Below, one piece after another: positions 23,943 to 31,877 of a stretch of DNA of 33,478 bases. A program made the position numbers and the translations under genes. The DNA lies in the NCBI GenBank assembly GCA_937892525.1, contig CALAEV010000022.1, forward strand, positions 1 through 33,478, read 5' to 3'. Every line of letters begins with the position of its first letter. Within the stretch, counting starts at the first letter, position 1. Under the pieces are notes generated by a model. That model was not told where the DNA came from. It saw nothing but the letters and a program-made list of their open reading frames with translations, and searched no databases. The DNA is from an uncultured Clostridia bacterium. Lineage in GTDB: Bacteria > Bacillota > Clostridia > Oscillospirales > Acutalibacteraceae.

Positions 23943-24187
23943 ACAAATTGGAGTTTGTCGAGCTCTTTGTATAGATACAACCTATTACCCTCCCTCATTG
24001 AGGGAGGTGGCAAAATCGAAGATTTTGACGGAGGGAGTTTTACAATTACACATATTACTCCCTCAGTCTCGCTATCGCTCGACAGCTCCCTCTAGGAGGG
24101 AGCGAATTATAAATCTGCGTCGCAGACCCTACACTTTGCGCTTTGCATTTTGCACTTTGCATTCTGTTCGATAAACTCAAATTTATA
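23943..24187. repeat. MITE-like intergenic element, copy B, with a nested CTCCCTC hairpin pair
   Basis: The left end ACAAATTGGAGTTTGTCGA (23943-23961) is identical to the reverse complement of the right end of copy A. The right end (24168-24187) is the inverted, degenerate form. The right interior, reversed, repeats copy A's left interior, including AATGCAAAGCGCAAAGTGT and TCTGCGACGCAGA. Inside, 23985-24108 holds two head-to-head modules, each with CTCCCTC, a variable hairpin, and CTCCCTC-loop-GAGGGAG. No protein is encoded. Confidence 0.72.
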
Positions 24188-24205
24188 AGTGCAAATAGAC
24201 ACAAA

Positions 24206-24231
24206 AAATCCCTTGGTTGCCCAAGGGATTT
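24206..24231. terminator. Terminator of the Thr-rich lipoprotein gene
   Basis: AAATCCCTTGG pairs with CCAAGGGATTT around TTGC; on the minus strand it runs into TTTTTTGTG. The same hairpin recurs at 25122-25147. Confidence 0.88.
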
Positions 24232-24238
24232 AATATTT

Positions 24239-25024
24239 TTATGAAACTCTTGTATATGTTATTGGATATCCTTCATTTCCTAAAGAAGAACCTGTAAAAG
24301 TAAGTTTGTTGTCATTATTAGACAATACATATGTTTCAGTAAACTTTTCTCCACCAACATTATATGTAATAGTAGTTTCACTGGCTTGACATGTTCCTGA
24401 AAGGCCATCAGTTACCAGTCCTCTGATATACTCCATATCTTCATCAATCAATCTATCAATTTCGTCATAATCTTCTTGTGACAGAGTCTCGCCCTCTGCT
24501 AAAAATGTTTCATAATAAGCAATTGACGCTTCTCTGTATTCTGCACGGAATGCGCTTTCGTTTGCTATTTTACCATAAATTGAAAAAGTACCTTGAACTT
24601 CAAAATCGAATTTATAATATGAGTTTATTACAAGGTCTGTTTTTGTAATATCCGGATTATAAATTTCAGGTGCATACAAATCTTTTGCTTTTATGGTTTC
24701 TTTCGCTACCCAAGTACCTTCAAGATGTGCCAAAGGAATATATATTCCTGTATATTTAGTTGTTGTTTCTTTTTTAGTTGTTGTCGGTTTTTTAGTTGTA
24801 GTTTCTTTCTTTGTTGTAGTTTCCTTTTTTGTAGTTGATTCTGTTGTAGATTCAGTAGTTGACTCAGTTGTTGGTTCCTCAGTAGTTGATTCTTCTGTTG
24901 TCGGCTCAGTAGTAGTTGTTGTACTACCCTGCTCATAATCCGTTTTATTGTCTTTGCAAGATGCAAAAGTAAACAACATAGCAAATACAAGAAGAACACT
25001 TAACACTTTTTGTAATTTTTTCAT
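24239..25024 (-). CDS. Lipoprotein with Thr-rich low-complexity stalk and small C-terminal domain
   Basis: The 261-residue precursor has a signal peptide with a likely lipobox FASC, placing the lipidated Cys near residue 23. Residues about 35-90 are almost only Thr, Glu, Lys and Ser (EPTTEEST, then KKETTT repeats), a stalk expected to span the cell wall and perhaps be O-glycosylated. The remaining 160 residues form an extracellular domain (LEGTWVAKETIKAKD... through ITYNVGGEKFTETYVL) with a pattern like lipocalin-type or DUF-type small beta-barrels; the GTW start is suggestive, but I cannot name the family. The start is preceded by AAGGGGGC. It is a single gene between two copies of the same terminator hairpin. 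Confidence 0.85.
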   Translation of the reverse strand: MKKLQKVLSVLLVFAMLFTFASCKDNKTDYEQGSTTTTTEPTTEESTTEEPTTESTTESTTESTTKKETTTKKETTTKKPTTTKKETTTKYTGIYIPLAHLEGTWVAKETIKAKDLYAPEIYNPDITKTDLVINSYYKFDFEVQGTFSIYGKIANESAFRAEYREASIAYYETFLAEGETLSQEDYDEIDRLIDEDMEYIRGLVTDGLSGTCQASETTITYNVGGEKFTETYVLSNNDNKLTFTGSSLGNEGYPITYTRVS

Positions 25025-25121
25025 AAAATAAGCCCCCTTTATCTAAAAGGTTTTATAACCTTTGTCTTAATTGTAATTAATTTATCATATTTTGTCAACT
25101 TATTTCGTAAAAAGGCATAAT

Positions 25122-25147
25122 AAATCCCTTGGTTGCCCAAGGGATTT
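25122..25147 (-). terminator. Terminator of the secreted hydrolase gene
   Basis: This is the same AAATCCCTTGG / CCAAGGGATTT hairpin with a TTGC loop found at 24206-24231; on the minus strand it is followed by ATTATGCC, so the U-run is weak. Confidence 0.7.
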
Positions 25148-25166
25148 AATTTTTGTTTAATTTTGA

Positions 25167-26993
25167 TTATGCAACAGGTTTCATAATCATCTGGATTGTA
25201 AGAAGTGGCATTTCGCTGTATGCTGCATCACCATACACAGTATAAAGTGCACTACAAATTGCTTTTGTTGTTGAGCAAAGCATTGCAGATGCATCAACGC
25301 CGTCATTACCCATAATCTTATCATAGATTGCATAGAAACGGTCGCTTGCTGCTTTTGCTGCTGCAGGGTCAACAATTGTAACTGCAAGCATATCGTCAAC
25401 CTGTTTGATTGCGCCTGCAAGTTCTTGTTTATCAGCAGCTGAAACATTACTCATATCTACTTTTTCAAGAGATTTAATATCTTTGCGAAGTTGAAGTGTT
25501 TCACGGCTATAGTTGAACTGTGGATATTCTTCAGGATATGAGAATACATTTTCAAAACTTTCGTCTGTAAGAAGACGGATAATCAAACTCATAAGAACGT
25601 CATTTGATGCTGTAGACGCATGGTTCTGACCACTGAAATAGAATGTATGGTCAGGAAGAAGACCAGTTAAAACATCCATAATGCCTTCAGGGTCTGTGTG
25701 GTTATGTGTTGGATTCCAACATCTTCTTTCAGCAACAGGTGTTTTGTAATCTGCAGGAAGTTTTGTACCTACATTTACGCTATATGCACCCATAGATGTT
25801 GAGTCAACCTGAATAATACCATCTGCCTGAGTTGTTGAGTGTGATACTGCAAGCTCATAAAGTTCAACGTTAGTATCAACAATATCAAAGATTTCAACAC
25901 CGCTTGCTTTCGCTAACAAAATGTTTCTGTCAGAATTAAGCTGAGCGTTGTAATACCAATCTGCTTGTCTGCGGATTTCTTTCATATCGTCGCCTGCAAG
26001 ATACTTATCAGCACAAGCCTGATAGTCGCCTGATGGAATAAGTCCCCACATAAGTGTTGAATATCTGAGATAGTCGTTAATAAGTGTATCGCCAAGAACA
26101 TCAAGAAGATTGCTTACATCTGTTTTTGGCATAAGGCGAACTGCAAGACTAAGAATATAGCTAAGAACATTGTTTTCGCCTAAAAGTGAAGTGAACATTG
26201 TTGTGTAAAGTGCTTCACTTTCGTCGTTGATACCATATCTATAGCAATCGCCAAGAAGATTTGCACCATCAAGAGCAGGAACTGCAAGAACCATTCTGTT
26301 AATATCGTTAGCAATATTTTCGCCCTTGTCAATATAGAGCTGCATAAGAGCATTTGCAATTGAACCACCCTGGCTTACAGGAACAATGTTTACCTTTTTA
26401 GAACCGGTATCTGCTTTAACGAACTTAATGAAATCATAAAGGTCTTCTGCAGTCTGAATCATATTACCTGTTGAAACATAGTTGAACACATAAAGATTTT
26501 CCATACCCGCAATTTCAAAGTATTCTTCAATTGGGAAATGTGAAAGCATCTGTGTTCTCTGTTTTTCAGTTGCATTAGCAATACTGCCCTTGTAATCAGC
26601 AGCACGAACATCTGGGTCAAGATTACCGTTAGCGTCGCTCTTCTGTTTACCCATAAGAAGGTCGCTTGCAAGTTTTGAAACTACTTTTGCAGCTGCCTGG
26701 TCTTTATCCTGCTGAGTAATGAACATTGTCATAATTGGAAGAAGCGCAGTTGTAAGTGCAGTTCCAATAAACTCTTTTGAAACACTGATATAGAATGGGC
26801 CAGCAAGTGGATTACCATCTGCATCACATTCAATTTCGCCGTCTACATAGTGATAAGTTTCACTCTGGAAAAGGCCTGGAATGATAATTGTTGGCACATA
26901 ACTCTCATCACGAGCGTAACCGAGAATTGACATGCATGACAACATCATAATTACTGCCATAACAATAGAAATTACTTTTCTTGTTCTATTCAT
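25167..26993 (-). CDS. Secreted alpha/beta hydrolase (lipase/esterase-like)
   Basis: The 608-residue protein starts with a signal peptide (about 1-27, cleavage likely after GYA). It then shows an alpha/beta-hydrolase pattern: the first strand and oxyanion region TIIIPGLFQSE (35-45), strand NLYVFNYVSTGNM (166-178) and the nucleophile elbow VPVSQGGS with S207. The elbow lacks the first Gly of GxSxG (Pro there), and the acid and His cannot be placed with confidence; DVLTGLLPDHTF near 430 may carry the His. The C-terminal 150 residues are helical (KDIKSLEKVDMSNVSAADK) and may be an accessory domain. A substrate is not evident. The start at 26993 has AAAGGAGTC upstream. It is a single gene with its own terminator, close to another exported protein gene. 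Confidence 0.78.
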   Translation of the reverse strand: MNRTRKVISIVMAVIMMLSCMSILGYARDESYVPTIIIPGLFQSETYHYVDGEIECDADGNPLAGPFYISVSKEFIGTALTTALLPIMTMFITQQDKDQAAAKVVSKLASDLLMGKQKSDANGNLDPDVRAADYKGSIANATEKQRTQMLSHFPIEEYFEIAGMENLYVFNYVSTGNMIQTAEDLYDFIKFVKADTGSKKVNIVPVSQGGSIANALMQLYIDKGENIANDINRMVLAVPALDGANLLGDCYRYGINDESEALYTTMFTSLLGENNVLSYILSLAVRLMPKTDVSNLLDVLGDTLINDYLRYSTLMWGLIPSGDYQACADKYLAGDDMKEIRRQADWYYNAQLNSDRNILLAKASGVEIFDIVDTNVELYELAVSHSTTQADGIIQVDSTSMGAYSVNVGTKLPADYKTPVAERRCWNPTHNHTDPEGIMDVLTGLLPDHTFYFSGQNHASTASNDVLMSLIIRLLTDESFENVFSYPEEYPQFNYSRETLQLRKDIKSLEKVDMSNVSAADKQELAGAIKQVDDMLAVTIVDPAAAKAASDRFYAIYDKIMGNDGVDASAMLCSTTKAICSALYTVYGDAAYSEMPLLTIQMIMKPVA

Positions 26994-27154
26994 AGCAAAG
27001 ACTCCTTTTTGTCAGTATAATACTGACGGATTTTTACGAATATATTATATCAAACTATTAATAAATTGTAAACAAATTCCATTTGTCATTATATATGAAT
27101 TTAGGCGAACAAATTGTATCAAGTTGCACAAAGCAATCCACACTGTATTACGTA

Positions 27155-28450
27155 CTATTTCAAATCAGCGGTGGATGGATTTTCAATAACTTCTCCACTT
27201 TCTGTAAATCTTGAACCGTGGCAAGGACAATCCCACGTATGTTCAGTTGAATTCCATTTTAACGCACAGCCTAAGTGTGGGCATCGTTTTGTTGATGGTG
27301 TTAAAAGTCCCACAGTTGATTCAAAAAGATTAACTGCAAGTTGTGGTGTTATTACGCTTCTTGATGGGTTATAAAGTTCTTCGTAATCATTCTTTTTATT
27401 TATTACCATATCTGAAAGAATTTCTGCCGACACCATACTTGATGTCATACCCCATTTATTAAAGCCTGTTGCAACAAGGACATTAGGAATTTTGGGAGAG
27501 TATCTGCCGATATACGGAACGCTATCAAGAGTTATACAGTCTTGTGTTGCCCAATGATATTTTTCGGAATTTGAAGGATAATGGATTTTTGCAAAAGTAC
27601 GGAGTTCACGGTAATTACCACCATCTTTACCTGTTCGGTGGTCTCCACCACCTACAAGAAGGTAATTTTTGTAATTTCGGAACGACATACCCTTTGTTGC
27701 CTCATCAACATACATTCCGTTAATCTGTGGACCTCGTTCAAGGGCAATAAGATAAGAGCGTTCTTGATACATTTTCACAAAATATCCACCGAATTTATTC
27801 ATAAAAGGAAAATGAGTTGCAACAATGAAATATTCGGCTGTAATCTTATGATTTTGCGTAAATGCGTGTTTTCCACGAATTTCAATAACCTTGGTTCTTT
27901 CATAAATTGTCAAATTTTTAGATATATGGGACAAAAATTTGAGCGGATTGAACTGCGCCTGATGAGGAAACTCAACTGCACCTTCAATTGAAATTGGTAC
28001 AGGTATTTCGCCTGTGAAATCAGGGTTAAATCCTAATCGTACCAAGGCATGAAGCTCTTTCTCAATTTTTTTCAAACTATTTGTTGAATAGACAAAATTA
28101 GATTTATTTTCAAAATCGCAATCAATATCTTCACACATTTTTCTGTAAGTTTTTATTGCATTTTCATTAGACTGCAAGTACATTTGTGCCTTTTCTATAC
28201 CAAAACCTTTAATCAGTTTGTCGTATATAAGCCCATGTTGCGAAGTTATTTTTGCAGTTGTATTTTGGGTTACTCCTTTGCAGATTCTGTCTGCCTCAAG
28301 AATAACGCAATCAACACCTTTTTGTTTGAGCATATGCCCACACAATATGCCTGTTATTCCCCCACCAATAATACACACTTGCGTTCTTATATCTTCATTA
28401 AGTTGAGGAAATTTTTCAAAATTTGAGTTTGCACTCCATACAGATAACAT
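27155..28450 (-). CDS. FAD-dependent oxidoreductase with C-terminal Rieske [2Fe-2S] domain
   Basis: The 431-residue protein joins a DAO-type FAD oxidoreductase to a Rieske domain, like Bacillus YhfW. The Rossmann motif VCIIGGGITGIL is at residues 25-36, and a second FAD contact PNVLVATGFNKWGMTSS is near 325. The Rieske ligands are C390/H392 (CPHLGC) and C408/H411 (CPCHGS), with C395 and C410 as the possible disulfide pair; the last 15 residues after the motif are short. The ATG at 28450 is chosen because AGGTG lies just upstream and the segment from 28585 does not fit the family. Substrate unknown; it may transfer electrons in redox stress or amine oxidation (inferred). Ogt lies upstream on the same strand, 124 bases away. 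Confidence 0.9.
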   Translation of the reverse strand: MLSVWSANSNFEKFPQLNEDIRTQVCIIGGGITGILCGHMLKQKGVDCVILEADRICKGVTQNTTAKITSQHGLIYDKLIKGFGIEKAQMYLQSNENAIKTYRKMCEDIDCDFENKSNFVYSTNSLKKIEKELHALVRLGFNPDFTGEIPVPISIEGAVEFPHQAQFNPLKFLSHISKNLTIYERTKVIEIRGKHAFTQNHKITAEYFIVATHFPFMNKFGGYFVKMYQERSYLIALERGPQINGMYVDEATKGMSFRNYKNYLLVGGGDHRTGKDGGNYRELRTFAKIHYPSNSEKYHWATQDCITLDSVPYIGRYSPKIPNVLVATGFNKWGMTSSMVSAEILSDMVINKKNDYEELYNPSRSVITPQLAVNLFESTVGLLTPSTKRCPHLGCALKWNSTEHTWDCPCHGSRFTESGEVIENPSTADLK

Positions 28451-28574
28451 ATAAATCACCTGTAATATTATGGACAGAAAAATAGTTGTAAATTCATTAG
28501 AACTTACAACTTTGTTTTTTATAAATTTCAATTTATTTACTTTATTACTATAAATTATGGTCTCGTTGTGAAAA

Positions 28575-28874
28575 CTATATTCCATATTTTTCTAAATCAA
28601 TATGACCGTCAGTTTCGAATACTACACCCTCTTTTTCAAGCAAATCTCTTTGCATAGTACTACCACCAAACGCATATCCTGATGCTACTTTTCCATCACG
28701 ATTAACTACTCGGTGACAAGGAATAGTTGATGGGTTCGGATTATTGTGCAAAGCATAGTCCACCACACGCGCCCAGCGAGGATTACCTGCCATAATTGCA
28801 ACCTGACCATAGGTTGCTACCTTACCTTTTGGTATTTGCTTAACTACTTCATATATCTTTTCAAAAACTGACAC
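28575..28874 (-). CDS. MGMT/Ogt family protein, DNA-binding catalytic domain only
   Basis: The 99-residue protein is the C-terminal domain of O6-methylguanine-DNA methyltransferase without the usual N-terminal domain. It shows FEKIYEVVKQIPKGKVATYGQ (helix-turn-helix entry), AGNPRWARVVDYALHNNP and the active-site IPCHRVVNRDG, then the GYAFGG loop. The reactive Cys is present; alkyltransferase-like proteins such as E. coli Atl have Trp there, so this one may be a real one-domain alkyltransferase. The start at 28874 follows AGAGGTGTAG. It sits next to the mobile element and upstream of the FAD/Rieske gene. Confidence 0.9.
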   Translation of the reverse strand: MSVFEKIYEVVKQIPKGKVATYGQVAIMAGNPRWARVVDYALHNNPNPSTIPCHRVVNRDGKVASGYAFGGSTMQRDLLEKEGVVFETDGHIDLEKYGI

Positions 28875-28921
28875 ATCTACACCTCTTATAATCTATTATA
28901 CCACAAAATTATATAATATAA

Positions 28922-28990
28922 AGGTTCGACTTGTTATATAATAAATAAATAGAAAAAACAAAAGGGACTTCCTATTGGAAATCCCTTGGT
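28922..28990. repeat. 69-bp direct repeat, copy 1, next to the mobile element
   Basis: This copy matches 29116-29184 at 68 of 69 positions (one C/T change). Each ends in an imperfect hairpin, AAGGGACTTCC / GGAAATCCCTT. On the minus strand the copy encodes RDFQ-stop in the same frame as the recombinase end and is preceded by SRPP, resembling the RP of the real end. Confidence 0.9.
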
Positions 28991-29115
28991 GGTCGTGACA
29001 GGAGTCGACCGTCTGCTTCGGCTTCGCCTTGCATACTATTGGCTTGGCTTACGCCTTCGCCACTTTTTGCTAAAAACAGTCCACCGGACTGTTTTCTTAA
29101 CGCAAAAACCTTCAC
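28991..29115. other. 125-bp spacer between the direct repeats
   Basis: It holds a hairpin AAAACAGTCC / GGACTGTTTT (29083-29105 region) with T residues on the minus strand, which can be the recombinase-side terminator of a former neighbour. A GACAGGAGTCGAC segment looks like the reverse of a tRNA T-arm, but no complete tRNA could be built. Confidence 0.5.
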
Positions 29116-29184
29116 AGGTTCGACTTGTTATATAATAAACAAATAGAAAAAACAAAAGGGACTTCCTATTGGAAATCCCTTGGT
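29116..29184. repeat. 69-bp direct repeat, copy 2, containing the recombinase stop codon
   Basis: Starts of the two copies are 194 bases apart. The last codons of the recombinase (RDFQ-stop, stop complement at 29166-29168) lie in this copy, so the duplication includes the 3' end of that gene. Confidence 0.9.
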
Positions 29185-30650
29185 CGAACTGGTGGCGAGA
29201 CATCCGAACGTATATTAAAAAAATTATTCATTTGTTCCAAAGAGATAATTTTTGCTCCATCCTTATAATTAAGCATTATTTCAATGCCGTTATCTCTTAC
29301 AATTACCGAATTTACAAATAAGTGGAAAAAGATATGCTTGTAATCAGGTGAATTATTATCAATATTTTTCATCTTATCAAACCATATGCGTAGCATATCT
29401 TCGTTGATTTGAGAACGACTTAATTCTTCCATTGAGATTTGAACTTCAATTTGTTCTCTTCTTTTTTCAAGTTCTTCAAGTCTTTGCCTTGTAGATGGAG
29501 TATAGATTCCATCCTGAATTGCATTGAGCATATTTTTTATGCTTTTTTCCACATCGGACAAATCTTTTTTTAATACAGGTAAAATTGTGTTTTCTTTTTT
29601 GCTTTCTTCAATAACAGCTGAAATGAGGTTTGAGATGTACTCGTCATCTTCTAAAACTTTTTTCGCGTATTCAAAAACAATGTCTTCAATCCAATCTTTG
29701 CGAATAGGCTTCCGTTTACATTCTTTGATTCTTTTAGCGTTGGAGCACTTATAGTAATGATAAAATTTGGAGTTTTGACTTTTTCCGCATTCACCAATCA
29801 TTGAGGAATTACAGTCACCACAGAATATTTTTGATGATAAGAAGTATTCTTCTTTAGCCTTAAAACGACCGGAACATTTTTTGTTTATTTTAAGACGGTC
29901 CTGAACAGCATTGAAAAGGTCGATTGGAACAATAGCAGGAACTCCACTGGGTTTAACGATATCTTTAAAACGATATTCGCCTATATAGTGACGATTCCTT
30001 AATAACCTTGATACACCATTAAGACTTACTTGTCCGCCTATTTGATTTCTGATACCTTTTTCATTCATAAATGTAACAATGTCATTCATTGTTTTACCAT
30101 TTTTATATAAGTTAAAAACTTCAAGTACAACAGGGGCGGTGAGTGGGTCAATTTCGTATTGTTTTTCCTTGTTTATTCGATACCCAATAGGCAATGTGCC
30201 ACCGTTATATTTGCATTTAAGTGCATTTTCTGTCATACCTCTTGTAACTTTTTCTGACAATTCTGCAGAATAGTATTCTGCCATACCCTCAAGAACAGAT
30301 TCAAGAATAATACCTTCTGCACCTTGTGATATAGCTTCAGTTGCAGAAATGACCCTTACATTGTTTTTCTTTAACAGATGCTTGTAATAGGCAGAGTCAT
30401 ATCTGTTTCTTGCAAATCGGTCTAATTTCCACACAACGATGGTATCAAACATATTTTTTGAACTGTCTTTTATCATTCGTTGGAAGTCAGGTCGATTATC
30501 TGTTTTCGCAGATAAAGCACGGTCAATATATGTTCCGAGTATTGTGATTCCTGCTCTTTTTGCAAATGCAGTACACTCTCTAATCTGACCGTCAATGGAT
30601 TCTTCTCTTTGATTTTCACTAGAATATCTAGCATATATTACACCTTTCAT
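29166..30650 (-). CDS. Large serine recombinase (site-specific integrase/resolvase)
   Basis: The 494-residue protein has the serine recombinase catalytic domain at the N-terminus: YARYSSENQREESIDGQ with the nucleophile Ser in the first motif, RPDFQRM and VWKLDRFARN. The recombinase domain spans about 155-250 (GTLPIGYRI, VSRLLRNRHYIGEYRF). A zinc ribbon has CGDCNSSMIGECGK and CSNAKRIKEC, followed by a coiled-coil (about 355-410). These enzymes insert and excise conjugative or mobilizable elements such as the Tn4451/Tn5397 groups without needing long homology. The start follows GGGAGGTATT. It is at the element border, with relaxase and MobC-like genes behind it; its 3' end lies in a 69-bp duplication. 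Confidence 0.95.
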   Translation of the reverse strand: MKGVIYARYSSENQREESIDGQIRECTAFAKRAGITILGTYIDRALSAKTDNRPDFQRMIKDSSKNMFDTIVVWKLDRFARNRYDSAYYKHLLKKNNVRVISATEAISQGAEGIILESVLEGMAEYYSAELSEKVTRGMTENALKCKYNGGTLPIGYRINKEKQYEIDPLTAPVVLEVFNLYKNGKTMNDIVTFMNEKGIRNQIGGQVSLNGVSRLLRNRHYIGEYRFKDIVKPSGVPAIVPIDLFNAVQDRLKINKKCSGRFKAKEEYFLSSKIFCGDCNSSMIGECGKSQNSKFYHYYKCSNAKRIKECKRKPIRKDWIEDIVFEYAKKVLEDDEYISNLISAVIEESKKENTILPVLKKDLSDVEKSIKNMLNAIQDGIYTPSTRQRLEELEKRREQIEVQISMEELSRSQINEDMLRIWFDKMKNIDNNSPDYKHIFFHLFVNSVIVRDNGIEIMLNYKDGAKIISLEQMNNFFNIRSDVSPPVRPRDFQ

Positions 30651-30712
30651 AATTAAATACCTCCCGATGAAATTATATAGTTTTTATAAAAACAACTCAA
30701 ATGTGCGAATGA

Positions 30713-30744
30713 GCAGCATCCTTGAAAAAACAAGGATACTGCTT
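30713..30744. repeat. Imperfect 13-bp hairpin between recombinase and small gene
   Basis: AGCAGCATCCTTG pairs with CAAGGATACTGCT except for one position, around an A-rich loop. It lies after the small gene on the minus strand but lacks a good T-run there, so its role as terminator is unsure. Confidence 0.5.
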
Positions 30745-30751
30745 TATATAT

Positions 30752-30961
30752 TTACACAGCATTCTTTAATGCTGATTGTTTATTTGCTTTCTTGTATTGT
30801 TCATACTCTTTTTTACCTTCTTCTGAATCAAAATAAGCTGTTATTTCCGGAAGAATAACTTTGGCAATTGTTTCAAAAACAGTTTTTGGTATTTCACACT
30901 CACCACGAATATCTGCTTCAAAATTAATAATAAAGTTCTTAAAACTTTGTAATATTTTCAA
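30752..30961 (-). CDS. Small cytoplasmic protein of the mobile element, unknown function
   Basis: The 69-residue product (KILQSFKNFIINFEADIRGECEIPK in parts) is charged and helical, with a Lys-rich end (KKEYEQYKKANKQSA). No known domain is recognised. The start is a TTG at 30961 with GAGGTGA about seven bases upstream in the end of the ParB-like gene; the in-frame codon just before is a stop. It is probably cotranslated with the ParB-like gene and could help the recombinase or copy control, but this is only positional. Confidence 0.68.
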   Translation of the reverse strand: MKILQSFKNFIINFEADIRGECEIPKTVFETIAKVILPEITAYFDSEEGKKEYEQYKKANKQSALKNAV

Positions 30962-30966
30962 TCACA

Positions 30967-31845
30967 TCACCTCGCATCTCTATCACGCTGTCGCATAAGA
31001 TATCTGGAATAATGCTCACAGGCCTTCAATAGAAATTGTTCTTGCTCTTTTGGTGTTTTGTAAACTTTAAGATATTTCTCAAAAGGTTCAACTTTGAGTT
31101 TGATTACATCTTTCTGATTGGGTTTCGGTTTAACCATAATTGAGAAGATTTCATCCATATTTAGGATTTCAGCCTGAGACATACTTTTCATTTTTTGAGC
31201 CTGTGAAAGAGACGGAGTACAATCCTCACTTTCAATAGTTGTAAGCAAATCTCTTTGCTCGTTTTCCTTTAAATAAGAAAGTTCAACTGCAGGTGTGAGA
31301 GCTATTCTACCATCATCAACCATAGTAAGCAGTTCAGGAATTAAGTTGTTAAGGCGAATATATCTTTGAATTTGTCTTGCACTATCAGGTGTGTTTTCTG
31401 CGATTTCCTCATCCGTTCGCAAATTCGTGCCAACTTGGCACGAATTTTTAGTAGGTCGTCCTGCAGTCTTTTTCATGGCATCCATTTTAAGCTGATAAGC
31501 CTTTGCTTTTTCACTTGGCAGAATTTTTTCTCGTTGCAGATTACTATCTACAACTGCTATTGCAATTTCTGCAGGTGTCATAGTGACATAAGTTACTGGG
31601 ATAACTTGAAGACCAAGTTTCTTTGCGGCGTGTAATCTTCTGTGTCCTGATACAAGCTGAATTACATCACCTCGTCGTCCTTGTCTGCTGACAACAAGAG
31701 GTGTCAAGATTCCGTACTCCTTTATACTTTCAATAAGGTTTTCCATTTCTTCATCATCACGCACATCAAAGGGATTATCCTCAAAGGGTACAATATTTTC
31801 AGGTCCTACATAGCTTAAACCCTGAATGTTATTAACTTTATTCAT
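30967..31845 (-). CDS. ParB/Spo0J-like partition or regulatory protein of the mobile element
   Basis: The 292-residue protein has a ParB-type N-terminal nuclease-like domain: IVPFEDNPFDVRDDEEMENL, IKEYGILTPLVV and the diagnostic LVSGHRRLHAAKKLG (about 60-75), with LQREKILPSEKAKAY (about 115-130). A helix-turn-helix region follows (DEEIAENTPDSARQIQRYIRL). Chromosomal ParB works with ParA, but no ParA is encoded here; stand-alone ParB-like proteins are common in ICE/IME modules of gut Firmicutes. The ATG at 31845 is used because AGGAGG lies upstream; the frame is open to 31881. It is 32 bases after the relaxase stop. Confidence 0.9.
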   Translation of the reverse strand: MNKVNNIQGLSYVGPENIVPFEDNPFDVRDDEEMENLIESIKEYGILTPLVVSRQGRRGDVIQLVSGHRRLHAAKKLGLQVIPVTYVTMTPAEIAIAVVDSNLQREKILPSEKAKAYQLKMDAMKKTAGRPTKNSCQVGTNLRTDEEIAENTPDSARQIQRYIRLNNLIPELLTMVDDGRIALTPAVELSYLKENEQRDLLTTIESEDCTPSLSQAQKMKSMSQAEILNMDEIFSIMVKPKPNQKDVIKLKVEPFEKYLKVYKTPKEQEQFLLKACEHYSRYLMRQRDRDAR

Positions 31846-31877
31846 ATAAATTTTACCTCCTAAATAAAAACAGCACC

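Noticed and set aside
24693..24938. Val-rich open frame on the plus strand
   Set aside because: It is the reverse image of the Thr-rich stalk of the lipoprotein gene and has no ribosome-binding site.
28451..28585. N-terminal extension of the FAD/Rieske gene
   Set aside because: The extra 45 residues are Ile/Lys/Phe-rich with no homology pattern, and a good ribosome-binding site precedes the ATG at 28450.
28985..29020. tRNA 3' end as attachment site on the minus strand
   Set aside because: A T-arm-like stem and CCACCA-like end are seen, but no D-arm, anticodon arm or matching 5' acceptor strand can be built.
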